Of a stretch of DNA of 64,000 bases, positions 1-11,359 are shown one piece after another. The notes under the pieces are model-generated. The model worked only from the letters and a program-made list of their open reading frames with translations, ran no database searches and had not been told where the DNA came from. How positions within the stretch are numbered: position 1 is the first letter of the stretch; each line of letters begins with the position of its first letter. Source of the stretch: Bidens hawaiensis (lineage: Eukaryota; Streptophyta; Magnoliopsida; Asterales; Asteraceae); NCBI GenBank assembly GCA_021521415.1, contig JAIQDT010000001.1, forward strand, positions 1,612,001 through 1,676,000. Direction: 5' to 3'. The position numbers and the translations under genes were made by a program.

Positions 1-447
1 TATGAACAACTTACAACTTCAATGCAATATACCATCAATAATGAAAATAAATTCCATACCTTGGTGTTGTAGAAGATGAAGATGAAGAAAACTTCAAAGT
101 AAACCAAACCCCACAAAATTTTCAGACTTATTTGTCCAAAATCGACCGACAAAACAAGGGATTCTTTCAAATGCAATGATATAATCGAGACCCTTGTGAA
201 ATTTTAGCCAATTTAGACCCAAAAATCGGTTGAATTGGTGAAGATATGAGAAAGTTATGAAGGTTTGAAATTGGGGTTAGGGTTTGTAGAGATGATTGTG
301 AGGAAGAAAAAGATGATAATTGAAGTAAATAATAATGGTAGGTGGTTTGTATGCTTTAGAATTGGTGTAAACTTAAGTTTTATTGTTTTATAATCACCAA
401 AAACGTGGTTTCTCTCGTCAGTCTCGATCGGACCGTGGCCCACGATC
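1..447. other. AT-rich noncoding flank of the Athila-type element
   Basis: I see no gene here. The stretch lies downstream of the minus-strand integrase remnant, where an Athila-type element would have its 3' noncoding region and 3' LTR. It does not clearly match the 5' LTR region at 10.55-11.35 kb apart from a shared palindromic motif near 431-531, so the 3' LTR cannot be delimited and may lie outside the window. Confidence 0.4.
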
Positions 448-531
448 TCAACCGTGGGTCACGGTTGACTCAAATTTGCTCGTCGATATCAGCCGGACCG
501 TGGCCCACGGTCTCCACCGTGGGTCACGGTC
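431..531. repeat. Two copies of a GC-rich palindromic motif (third copy near 11314)
   Basis: The segments at 431-465 and 496-531 are near-identical imperfect palindromes built from GACCGTGGCCCACGG and CCGTGGGTCACGGTC arms. A third copy lies at about 11314-11349, on the other side of the Athila-type element. Each could fold into a stem of roughly 15 bp. Placement at both outer ends suggests LTR or near-LTR sequence. Confidence 0.65.
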
Positions 532-557
532 GAATTGTGTCAAATTGAACAGAAAGG

Positions 558-1307
558 ACCGTACCGTCTTCATCAAGATTTCTTTAATTTGGCAATTTGA
601 CACTTCAACTTGTCCACTTGTTTGTGGATGATAAGGAGTAGCAATTCGGTGATTCACATTGTACCTTTTTAAAAGTTTCCCAAAGTTGAAATTCTTAAAA
701 TGCGACCCACCGTCACTTATAATAACCCGCGTGATACCAAACTGAGCAAAGACGTTTGATTGAACGAATTTGCAAACTACCGAATGGTCATTGGTTCTTA
801 TTGCTACCGCTTCTACCCACTTCGACACATAATCAACCGCAACCAAGATATATAAAAATCCATTCGAGTTTGGAAACGGGCCCATAAAGTCAATTCCCTG
901 TACATTAAAATCTCTAAAATGACCGCTAAAATGACCTCTACACGCTGATGCATGTGCATGAGTCAAAACTTCCCACACTTCGGAATCGGGAATACACCTC
1001 CTTATCATTTGATCCGAACCAATCTTGAACAAGTCCGGTTCATCCCAAATATATTGTTTCACTTGGGCCATGAACCGTTGTCTTCTTTTCTTCACCCAAT
1101 GACTTGGAATAGACCCCATTGCTAGATAATTCACAAAGTGGGCATACCACGGTGCGGTTGACACGGCTAACAATTGTTCATCGGGAAACCGTTCGTTTAT
1201 ATCCATCGGGTCATCGACACCCTCCAATGGAATTCGGGATAAGTGATCCGCTACTACATTTTCACACCCTTTTTTATCCCAAACCTCTAAATCAAACTCT
1301 TGCAAAA
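558..1307 (-). pseudogene. Athila-type integrase fragment with internal deletion
   Basis: The minus-strand reading frame resumes after the solo LTR at 1308-3377 with the end of RNase H (motif VVADHLSR) and runs into an integrase core: GIDFMGPF with the first catalytic Asp, [10 protein letters not shown] with the second, and [14 protein letters not shown] with the catalytic Glu. The zinc-binding region is damaged: ACRGHFSGH is followed almost directly by the segment before GIDFMGPF, so the usual spacer with the CxxC pair is missing, apparently by an in-frame deletion. The C-terminal end reads through into noncoding repeat. It belongs to the same element as the RT, protease and gag remnants up to 10.4 kb. 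Confidence 0.85.
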
Positions 1308-3377
1308 TGTAAGGCCCCGTTCCCGGTAGCCCTACTTTAGCGTAGGATTTACTCATAAACACAGTTCTTGCAAATTATAGTTAATTAAAACTTTTCGCGG
1401 AATATAAAACATCAACCATTTGTTACAAAACATTAAATCTTTTCTTTGATACCATAACACAAAACATTATATTTAAAACATCTTTACTTCTATCTTTAGA
1501 TGCCAGTCGTTCAATCGATGCCATGTGTCGTCCTCATGCTAACTCTATAATCAGCTCACCTGCGTGCATACTAAAAGTCAGATACGCTGAGTGAGTTCTA
1601 GTTAATCAAGCAACTTATCATACAACCACTACATGCATTATATACGTATCCGAAGACACGTAGTCCACTATTTGACCTGCTCACCTTACCACTTAACCTC
1701 TTATTTATCCCTACCACTTAACCACTTTAATAACGAATGACGTTATGCCACTTTGCCACTTTAATAAGGTATAATGTTATGCCACTTTGCCACTTTAATA
1801 ACGAAGTCACGTATAGGCTTACCCTACCACGTACTACCATCATGCCACTAACACTCTTACTAGACTCTTGCCACTTCTAACACACTCTACCTCTACTTGT
1901 CTACAACACACTTCATATCATTACATCATTTACATAATACACAAGTCACATCATAGCATTCATACATACTAACAACCTCGTGGAAATCACTATCCTTGGC
2001 GATACGTGCAATATCCGAAGATCGTTCACGCACCGACAAGCATTATATAATAACTACCTCGTATGACTTCTGTAGCATACACTTACCACTTAAGGTAAGT
2101 GTATTCACACTTCACATCGAGTATGCACACAACCCCGAAAACATAACAAGGACATGGGGCTAGAAACTCACCTGAACTCGGTTACTTCTTCCGTTAATGA
2201 TTACTCCTTTCTTTGGCTGTGCACGGCTAACTGTATAACAATTATGCGCATTGATTACTTTCACTTTCTATATCGCGTGTCTAGTTTAATTATTACTCTC
2301 AACGAACGGGGGTCCGGGGATAGCGCCCCTGGAAGCGGGGTCTAGGGGCGGCAGCCCCTAGCAAGGTCCAAGGGGCATAGCCCCTGGCTAGGGTCGAGCT
2401 GCCAGGTCAGCTTGGAAAAATTTTATTTCTATTAACCGTCTTATCACATTTTCCACTACAATTTTAAATTATTATATAATTCGCCCACTTGTTTGCTATA
2501 ACGAATTAAGCCTAATTCGTTATTACAACACTGTCTAATTCGCTATCAAAACACCGCCTAGTTCGTTATCTTGACTTAGCGAACTTAGTGGGCTAATTCG
2601 TTATCTTGTCATGACAAATGGACGAGTAACGAATCAGCTAACATGGTCTGATTCGTTATCCTCATTCGTCATTTCTCCTTAACAAATCACTTAGCGAGCT
2701 GCTTCTAGTTCGTCCTCCCATCTTAACGAATTGCCATAACGAACTGGCTACCCTTCCGTTAACGAATCACCGCTAATTCGTTAGAATTCCGTAACGAATT
2801 AGGGTTAGGGTTTTGTCAGACGTCAGACGTCACATCTGATGTGACACAACCTCCGGCGCCGCCTTTCCGGCGCCGCCGTTGCCGGAAAAACGTAAATCTC
2901 GCCGGAAAAGCGAGATCTCACTCGTTTGGCAACCGTTTTCACCGTTTTTCATCCCGTACGATCCAGATCTGAGCTAGGGTGATCCCTAAGCTCATCTTAG
3001 GTTCGGTTTATACCCGGATCTCGTGACTTCAACGGTTTAACAGTGTCAGCTCGTTGTTTCATGACTAAATCTAACGGGTTTGTATCTCTACGATATGATA
3101 CTATCATTACCTCGGGTTGTGTGGTGTATGGAATATGTGAAATGAAAAGGATTAAAGGGTGATTTAAGGCTTAAATATTATGGATCATGGGCTTGAGCCC
3201 ATGGTCCGTCTTTCTTCCTTATTAACCCAAGTCCATAACCCAATTCCATTACCCAACACAAGCCCGACCCATGCTAACTCCTACTCTATTTATTATATCT
3301 CTGCTAACCCGAGTAAACTTTCTCACCAAAAATAAATAGTATAATTAATATTAATTTAGAAATTTCGGGATGTTACA
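1308..3377 (-). mobile_element. Solo LTR, family A copy 1, TSD CAAAA
   Basis: On the minus strand this unit begins TGTAACATCC and ends GGGGCCTTACA (plus strand: TGTAAGGCCCCG to GGATGTTACA). It is bounded by the 5-bp duplication CAAAA at 1303-1307 and 3378-3382. It interrupts an Athila RNase H/integrase frame that resumes exactly across the duplication. It has no coding region, PBS or second LTR, so it is a solo LTR left by LTR-LTR recombination. It carries a GC-rich triple-hairpin module at about 2308-2400, a TTCG stem-loop at 2001-2032, and local repeats of CTAATTCGTTA type at about 2490-2810. The family has three more copies in this window. Confidence 0.93.
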
Positions 3378-4917
3378 CAAAAGCAATACCCATCGAATTA
3401 ACCGCGCTTTTGCATCCTTCTTCTCCATCAAATATCGAACCGCGCTATGGTCTGAATAAACAATCACCTTACTTTCCCAAATATACGAGCGAAACTTATC
3501 CAAAGCATACACCACCGCAAGCAATTCTTTTTCGGTGGTTGTATAATTAAGTTGAGCTTTGGATAAAGTTTTACTTGCATAAAATAACCACCGGCTTTTT
3601 ATCAACTCGTTGACCCAAATCGCTCCGATAGTAGTATCACTAGCATCCCACAGAATCTCAAACGGCTTTGACCAATCCGGTGGTTGTAGAATGGGAGCTT
3701 TCACCAACTGTTCCTTCAAAACATTAAATGCTTGAAAACGTTCATTAGTAAAATCAAAAGGAGCATCTTTTAATAATAAATTACATAAAGGTTTTGTAAT
3801 CACACTAAAGCCTTTAATAAATCTTCTATAAAACCCGCATGCCCCAAAAATGACCTTACCCCTTTAATGTTTTTAGGTGGTGGTAAAGATGATATTACCC
3901 GGACTTTTGCTTTATCCACTTCCATTCCCCTTTCCAAAATCGCGTGACCCAACACGATACCGTCTTTCACCATGAAGTGACTTTTCTCCTAAATATAACT
4001 AAATTTGTCTCAACACACCTTTTCAAAACTTTTTCTAATTCATTGAGACAAGTTTCATAAGTTGGACCAAAAATGGAAAAGTCATCCATAAATACCTCAA
4101 GTGACTCCCCGACCATATCCGAAAAAATACTCATCATACAACGTTGGAATGTGGCTGGGGCATTACACAATCCGAATGGCATTCGCCGAAAAGCAAAAGT
4201 GTCATATGGACATGTGAAGGTGGTCTTGTGTTGGTCATCCGGGTGAATAGCAATTTGGTTATAACCCGAGTACCCATCCAAAAAACAGTAATACTTTTGA
4301 TTCGATAATTTTTCAATAATTTGGTCAATAAAAGGTAATGGAAAATGGTCTTTAGATGTAGCGGCATTTAATTTGCGATAATCAATGCAAACTCGCCACC
4401 GGTGACCGGTCGGGTGGCAATTTGTTCACCGCTTTCATCTTTAATTGCCTGTATACCTGCTTTTTTTGGTACCACCTGCGTAGGACTTACCCATACGCTA
4501 TCCGAAATGGGATAGATGATTCCCGCATCCAACCACTTTATTACCTCTTTCTTCACAACTTCTCTCAAATTGGGATTCAACCTTCTTTGAGTCTCTCGGG
4601 TTGGTTTTGCCTCCTCGTTGGTGATGATTTTGTACATAACTATAGACGGACTAGTACCTTTTAAGTCGGCAATTGTCCAACCTATGGCCGCCTTGTTCGT
4701 CTTCAACACCTTCAACAATTCTTGTTCATGGGCCTCTTCTAAATTATATGCAATAATGAGCGGTAATGTTTCATTATCCCCTAAAACACATACTTCAAGT
4801 GGCTAGGCAAATCCTTCAATTCCAATTTCGGTGGACATTCCAATGACGGTTTTGTACCCGAATCGATCACATCTGGCAGACTTTCAATTTGATGAGTCCA
4901 TGGTGGTCGTCCCTCTT
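3378..4917 (-). pseudogene. Athila-type reverse transcriptase / RNase H remnant
   Basis: Broken minus-strand frames cover an RT with MDGYSGYNQI, RRMPFGLCNAPATFQR and the catalytic VFMDDFSIFG box near 4.05-4.3 kb, then RNase H with [11 protein letters not shown] and [13 protein letters not shown] near 3.4-3.7 kb. The palm upstream region is at about 4.37-4.72 kb (VVPKKAG, then an inserted or altered segment before VTGGEFA). At least one frameshift separates the 3967-4281 segment from the 3351-3803 segment, and another separates RT from protease. The low-coordinate end continues across the solo LTR into the integrase remnant. Confidence 0.87.
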
Positions 4918-5673
4918 TTACTGCCAACACTGATTCTTCTCTTCCATCCTCAATGCACAAAGATATACCTGTTCAGAAAAATCACAAACACATGCTTCCA
5001 AAGCATCTTCCTCATAATCATGAGGTTCACACATGTCAACATTATCTGCCATGAAACACTCATCACCACATAAAGAATTAGATCCGTTAGTGAACACATT
5101 TAATCTCATTTTCCTATTTCCAAAAGCCATATCAACCGTACTAAATCGACAGTCAATAATAGCATGAGCGGTGTTTAAAAACGGTCGACCCAATATAACA
5201 TTTTGTTGTTGGGTTAAATCAATTGATGAGTAGTCTAAAACCAAAAAGTCAACCGGATAGTAAAATTCTTCAACTTTTACTATCACATCCCGCACAATTC
5301 CTCGGGGAAGTTTATGAGACAAATCGGCTAGCACAACCTTTGTCTCAACTCGTTTTAAAGGACCAAAATCATATTGGTCGTATAAACCCCCCGGAAGAAT
5401 ACTTACTCCGTCCCCAAGATCTAGTAACGCCTTAGACATTTGAAAATAGCCTACTTGAATGTTAATTAAGGGCGTTCCCGGATCTTGAAGCTTAGGAGGA
5501 AGATCTCCTTTTAAAATTGCACTTACCCGCTCACTTAAATCCACTCGTAGAGGCACTTTTTGTTGCCTCTTTTGAGTGCATAATTCTTTTAAAAACTTAG
5601 CATATGCGGGAACTTGTTTAATTGCCTCAAGTAAAGGTAAATTTACCTTTACTTGTTTAAAAACTTCCCACAT
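4918..5673 (-). pseudogene. Athila-type aspartic protease region
   Basis: This minus-strand frame contains the retropepsin-like active-site segment ALLDLGDGVSILP and the downstream hydrophobic segment NVILGRPFLNTAHAIID, typical of Ty3/gypsy proteases in which D-L-G replaces D-T-G. The N-terminal part (AKFLKELCTQKR) is the usual gag-protease linker of this clade. It is in frame with the gag segment above it, separated only by a stop codon near 5680. Confidence 0.85.
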
Positions 5674-5682
5674 CTCTTCTTT

Positions 5683-7720
5683 TTAAGGACCCCTTCTTGA
5701 AATTATATTTTTCTTACCCGGGTCAAGTAAAGCCGAGGGAAATGGAACCGCATTTGGTTCCACTTCCGTACTTTTATCTTTTACATTTGAAGTTTGACCC
5801 GGATTTTGTAACGGTTTTTCAAAAGTGACATGTTTAGTGGGTTTATTAATTTCAAATTCATTATCATTTTCATTACCCGTAATATCCTCAACTTCCCCAT
5901 CAACCACACCCGGTGATAAATATTTTTTGTATTCTTTACCACTTCTTAAAACACTAACGTGGTTAATAGGAACATTACGAGAAGAGTTATGAGAAGGATT
6001 TACCTTTGTGTAGCTTGGCAATTGACCTTTATTTTTCTTCAACTCTGACACTTCAGTTGCGAGTTGACCCATTTGTGTGGTCAAAGACTGGATGGCCTTA
6101 TCTCTAACTTCATCCTTTTGCATTCTAACCTCATCAAGTTGATTTCTTCGTTGCATGTCTTGTTGCATCAACTTCAACATGTCCATAACCTCATTTCCAC
6201 TCGATGAACTTTGACCCGTTGACCCGCTTTGACCGCCACCCCCTTGACCTTGAAACCCTTGACTATTCCCACCATGAAAATTACCTTGATTATTGTATTG
6301 TTGGCGAGGAACATAATTGCCTTGATTTCCATGAAAATTCGGGTTAGATTGAGTGGCTGGGTTTCCATATCGAAAATTCGGGTGATTTCTCAACCCGGGG
6401 TGGTAGGTGTTGGAGTTCATGTTGTAATTCCTACCACCTCCCCCTTGAAGTGCATTCACCTCTTCCACCGGTGCTTGACCTACCACACACACCTCCGAAG
6501 CATGACCCAACTCGTTACAATTTGTGCAAACATTGATTACTTGATTAGTGGTTTGTACATTTCCTTTTTCCACGGCCTGCACTTGGGGTCTACCAATCAC
6601 CGGTCTTGCTCTTCGCCCGGTTTGAGCCTTTCTCTTCGATGTAACCGCCATTTGTTCCAAATACGCCCAATCATCTTGTTCATAATTGGTACCAAATGTA
6701 CCATTAGTGAACGACCACAAATCCCGTTCATCTTCCATACTCAAACCCACATGAAACGCATTCAACAATTCCCATAAAGCAATACCGTGATGAGGATAAT
6801 TCTTAATCATCATATTGAACCTCTCGAACGCTTCATGGAACATTTCCCCCAATTGTTGTTAGAAGGTTCTCAAACTTCTTCTTGCATCGTTGGTCTTTTG
6901 GGCCGTGTAAAATTCTTCCAAAAATCTTTGTTGCATTTCGGACCAAGTATAAATGGATGCTGAAGGCAAAGTGTAAAACCATCTCTTTGCCTTATCTTCC
7001 AATGAAAACTGAAATAGAACTAACTTTACCTCATCCGATGTAAAACCTTGACCCCCAATTGTGTTGCAAATGGAGTCATATGCCTCCAAATGAAAGTAAG
7101 GTTCCTTCGTTGCTAGATCCTTATACTTCAGAAGACTTTGGAGGGAATTCGTTCTCACCTCAAAAGTCCTCCCTTGTTGGTTGTGAGGAATAACTACCGG
7201 AGACGGATTATTTGTGATTATCGGTCGAAAATGGGCTTCAATCCCCCTTACCATCTCTCTTGCATGCCTTCTTGGCACCCCCATTGGTACCCTTGGTTGA
7301 CCCATTTGCCTATAAACGAGCCTTGGCTGTGCAAATTGTTGTTGAAACTATGGTTGGGGCATTTGCGGTTGGAATTGTTGATCTTGAGGTTGCCCTTGCG
7401 GTTGTTGAATAATCGAAGGCGGTTGAACTTGATTAACAACAACTGGTGGTTGATGTTGAGCTTGTTGTTGGACTGGTGGTTGAGCTTGTTGTTGGAAAAC
7501 CGGCGGTGGTTGTTGTTGATTAAGCTCTTGCAACGGTTCCGGTTGATGCCATTGACCATAACCAAAATTTCCCAGATTTACCAATTTGCTTCCATCAACT
7601 CCCATGTAGTAACCTTCTACTTCATACCCCCTAAGTTCACTGTCAAACCCATATCTGTATCCGTCACCTTGTGTTCTTGAATATTGCATAAAAGGTTGGG
7701 GTTGATATTGGTAGCTTGAT
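5683..7720 (-). pseudogene. Athila-type gag, main part, with in-frame stops
   Basis: One minus-strand frame runs through the whole interval, broken by stop codons near 7346 and 6856. It contains the retrotransposon gag core (DKAKRWFYTLP, FLEEFYTAQKT), a zinc knuckle CTNCNELGHASEVC near 6.52 kb, a Gln/Asn/Gly-rich spacer, a coiled-coil-like stretch and the clade-typical motif VLRSGKEYKK. The Gln/Pro-rich N-terminal part continues at 10064 after removal of the solo LTR at 7721-10058; the frame matches across the TTGAT duplication. Gag would form the virus-like particle and bind the RNA. Confidence 0.87.
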
Positions 7721-8174
7721 TGTAAGGCCCCGTTACCGGTGCCTCACATTTGGGTGTTGGATTTACTCATCAACATAGTTCTTGTCATCAGAGTTAATAA
7801 AACATTTGCGGAATATAAAAACTTTCATAAAACATCACGTTAATCCATAACTTGTCTTAAAATAAACATTCTTGTCTTTCAAAATAACATAACATTAAAC
7901 ATATCGTCAAGAGTCTTCTGATGCCAGCCTTTTATTCAATACCACGTGTCCCCTCAAGCGAGCTGCCTCATCCTACTCACCTGCGTGCATACTAAAAGTC
8001 AGCTACGCTGAGTGAGTTCTAGTTAATCAAACATAATACAATACATACACTTACCTTCCATTATGCATCCGAAGATACATAATAATTACTTTACTAATTT
8101 ACTTTCAATACATAATTTCATACGTATATTCATTCTTTATTACTTTCATACTATATAGTTACTGTCCATTCTAT

Positions 8175-8355
8175 CTCAGATATTATTAGGGTCTGGTCCC
8201 TCTTTCCTTTGTCTATCTCATATATTTTAGGGCCTGGTCCCTTTCTTGTCTATCTCAGATATTATTAGGGTCTGGTCCCTTTTTACTTCTCTATCTCAGA
8301 TATTATAAAGGGTCTGGTCCCTCCCTCTCTATCTCAGATATTATTAGGATCTGGT
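8175..8355 (-). repeat. Tandem repeat of about 35-60 bp in solo LTR
   Basis: There are five degenerate units with core TATCTCAGATATTATTAGG followed by GTCTGGTCCCT. Read on the minus strand, the core (ACCAGACCCTAATAATATCTGAG) resembles the ACCGAGCCCTAATAATACTC repeat of copies 3 and 4, so it is probably the same ancestral LTR repeat. Confidence 0.8.
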
Positions 8356-9064
8356 CCTTCTTTATTCATCTTCGTACATACTATCTTTACATACCCATAA
8401 CATACATACTCTCTTTAATCATTCATACATATTCATATATTGTATGTATACCTACCATACACATTCATCTATCATAAACATACCTCCCTTGTTGGCACGT
8501 GCAATATCCGAAGATCGTTCACATACAGACAAGCTTTCATTCACATTTAAGATATACATACATAACATATAAACCATATAAGGTATACGCTTACCAGTTA
8601 AGGTAAATGTATTAACTATCACATCGAGTATGCATACAGCCCCGAAAACATAACAAGGAAATGGGGCTAGAAACTCACCTGTATCTTGTTGCGTTCACCG
8701 TTAATCGTAATTCCTTTCTTTAGTTGGGCACGGCTAACTGTATAATAATTACATGCATCAAATAACTATCACTACTCATCTCTCGTTTCTAGTCTAATCA
8801 TTACCCTCAATGAACGGGGGTCTGGGGGCAGCGCCCCTGGCAGCGGGGTTCTAGAGGCGGTAGCCCCTAGAGGGGTCCAAGGGGCAGAGCCCCTAGCTGG
8901 GCTTATTTGTATTAACTGTCTTAACACATTTTCCATTAACATTTTGAGTTATTTTCTAAATTGGGCTTATTTGTTTTAAATTAGATATGGGTTTTACATT
9001 AAGCGGACCTATCTAGGTCAGGCCCAACTATCCACTAGTTGGCCCAATTGGGTTCGGGCCCAAG

Positions 9065-9290
9065 GTCAAACAGAAACAGGATGGCCGAGAACTCAAGACA
9101 GAGAACCACTGTATTGACCGAGAACTGAAGTTTGACCAAGAACCCTTGACCGAAAAATCATGTTGACCGAAAACTATGGTCTGACCGAGAACTCATGTTT
9201 GACCGAGAACTCAGGTTTGACCGAGAACTCAGGTTTGACCGAAATCCCATATTGGCCGAGAACCCCCAGTCTTGGCCGAGATCCCCCAGT
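9065..9290 (-). repeat. Tandem repeat of TTGACCGAGAACTC units in solo LTR
   Basis: About ten imperfect copies of a 16-25 bp unit with core TTGACCGAGAACTC are packed in this interval. They occupy the same LTR position as unrelated repeats in the other three copies. Confidence 0.8.
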
Positions 9291-10063
9291 TTTGGTGTGT
9301 TCAGCTAATCTTCCATTTTAATCATTCTTACCCAGATCTGTTAGCTGTTTTATGGCTCATAACCAGAATTTTAACTACCCTTTCTACTCATACTAACCGT
9401 TTTACACCCGTCACTATTTCATCACCTAGATCTAACTCGTTTTTAGACATAAAGCTTGGACCTTTAAGCATAGAAACGTTCTTTAACTAGATCTAGGGTT
9501 TTCTTGATGAACCGTATATATTTACTAGTTCTTTATGCTCATTAAACATCAAGTTTGCATTTTTATGAAACATTTAGACCCGATCTACTCTAGGCTTAAG
9601 TTTCATAGCAAACCGTTCATAAAAACGTACCTTTAATCGTAAAGAACGTACCTTTGACGTTCTCTAAGTCACGTCTAGCTTGATACGTGAACTTGTAGCT
9701 TGTATATAACGTGTATACCAAAGATCTATCAATAAAAGGCTTGATTTGATCTCGGATCCTCTTTTCCTCTCACGGCCGTAAATGGCAAGGTGTGTGTGTG
9801 TGTTTTTAAGGTGTAGGGAGAATAAGATGGATAAGATGGATGGAAATGGAAAGATTTAGGGTTTAAGGGGTATTTATACTCCCTTAAGCCCATGGACCTA
9901 AGGCCCATATTTACTTTTTGGTCCATGATTATTTCCATTTAATTAGACTACTTATCTATCCTCCTATTATTGTCATTTTATTTACCATCTTAAGTAAACT
10001 TGTCCACCATAAAAGATAATATATAAAATATTATTTATTGAAATTTTGGGATGTTACATTGAT

Positions 10064-10446
10064 TGTGATTGTTGAAAGGGTGGTTGTTGATGTTGTTGAG
10101 ATGATGATGACGCACCAAAGTTAGGAAAACGGTTGGTAATATGTGGCAATGTGGATGATGTTGCATAGGTGAATTAAGCATCGATGGGTTGTGTTGTAGG
10201 TGGTGGTTGGAGTTCACTTGATGCTATAGGTATATTAGTAGTGATTGGTGGAGGTGGATTTGGTGGAGGTGTAGTTGGAATTGTTTGACCCGAAGTGGGA
10301 ACTGGTGAATCCATGCTGTTGTTTGACGCAGTTGGAGAACCAAGAAACTTGTTCTCTCTAAGTAGGACTCGGTTTCTCCGATGTGTTCTGCCAATCTCAG
10401 GATCAATAACTAGCGGTGATGACCTGTTAGAGCTTCTAGTATGCAT
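10064..10446 (-). pseudogene. Athila-type gag N-terminus
   Basis: A minus-strand frame begins at ATG 10446 and encodes a basic start (MHTRSSNRSS, then DPEIGRTHRRNR) like Athila gag starts, followed by a Pro-rich segment. An in-frame TAA near 10172 interrupts it, and the same frame continues to the solo LTR edge at 10063. Beyond the LTR it is in frame with the Gln-rich segment ending at 7720. The start is chosen because it lies just downstream of the primer binding site and matches the family's basic N-terminus. Confidence 0.7.
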
Positions 10447-10535
10447 ACACCTATAGGTACAGCACACTAACACAACCAGCGTAAACCCAAAAATAACAAA
10501 CACAACTACTAAAGCTAACACACGTTGCGCACTAC

Positions 10536-10553
10536 TCCCAAGCAGCGGCGCCA
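10536..10553 (-). other. Primer binding site, tRNA-Asp-like
   Basis: The minus strand reads TGGCGCCGCTGCTTGGGA, close to the TGGCGCCG-type primer sites of Athila elements, complementary to a tRNA-Asp 3' end. It fixes the polarity of the element and puts the 5' LTR at higher coordinates. Confidence 0.7.
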
Positions 10554-11350
10554 AAATTTGACGTAAGGTCGAAGACTCACTCAAAAATAAACCGATTACA
10601 ACATTTAGATAGTGATAAGCGGGTATCGAACACATGGAGTTTGTGGAAAATGTGTTACTAAGTAGTTATGAAATTTATCTATATTAAATTCAATGATTTG
10701 GTTGTTTAATTTGAATAACAATAAAGGACTCAAGCAAATAAACGAGTTTTAAACAATCAGAGAAATAATGCTCTCCCCTGATTTCAGGTTTTCAATATTG
10801 ATATAGTTAACGTTTACTTGTGGGATGAACTACATAAACTAGTTCGTGAAAATGCGTTTGACAGTGACAAAAGAGGACTAAGTACTTGAATTATGAAAAC
10901 GCAAGGTTGTCACACAATAATCAGTTTTATATAGTTAACCCTAATTCTCTTATACTAAATCTCGATTGCCTAGACTATATTAACAATTACTAATCAAAAT
11001 CATAATCACCATAGCAATTTAATCATACAATCAAAAGACTATCCCACAAATCACATAAACGAATAACAAGTAATCAATTATAACCCTTACAATTCGGGAG
11101 AGAACACAAAGAGAACTAGCCACACATCGTTTGATTCATCATCACATCAATTAGGGTAATCATACGAATCACAAAACCAAACTAATGATAAAAATTACCA
11201 AAATATTGTTCTTGCACTCCAAAGTCGTCTTTAGGTTGTTCTTGAATGGAAGATAGGTGAAAAGACATCAAAAACGAGATTAAAAGTAAAGGAAATCGGG
11301 CAGTTACGACCCTGACCATGGCCCACGGTTCACACCGTGGGTCACGGTGT
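10554..11350 (-). mobile_element. Probable 5' LTR of the Athila-type element, boundary uncertain
   Basis: This noncoding stretch lies immediately upstream, on the minus strand, of the primer binding site and ends near a third copy of the palindromic motif at about 11314-11349. I cannot pin the outer LTR end or a target duplication because no matching 3' LTR is recognisable. The hydrophobic translation near 10.48-10.53 kb is a chance product of primer-site flanking sequence. Confidence 0.4.
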
Positions 11351-11359
11351 TTTTATCAT

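Larger units (their letters stand above)
7721..10058 (-). mobile_element. Solo LTR, family A copy 2, TSD TTGAT
   Basis: The ends are TGTAAGGCCCCG and GGGATGTTACA on the plus strand, flanked by the 5-bp duplication TTGAT at 7716-7720 and 10059-10063. It splits the Gln-rich N-terminal gag region of the Athila-type element. Internal landmarks shared with the other copies are the triple GC hairpin (about 8815-8905) and the TTCG stem-loop (about 8494-8525). Copy-specific tandem repeats are a CTATCTCAGATATTATTAGG-type unit (about 8175-8355) and a TTGACCGAGAACTC-type unit (about 9065-9290). No internal coding region is present. Confidence 0.93.

Noticed and set aside
10174..10635. Open minus-strand frame with a strongly hydrophobic stretch, like a membrane protein
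   Set aside because: The hydrophobic part spans the primer binding site and LTR edge of the Athila-type element; the genuine part is only the gag start from 10446 down.
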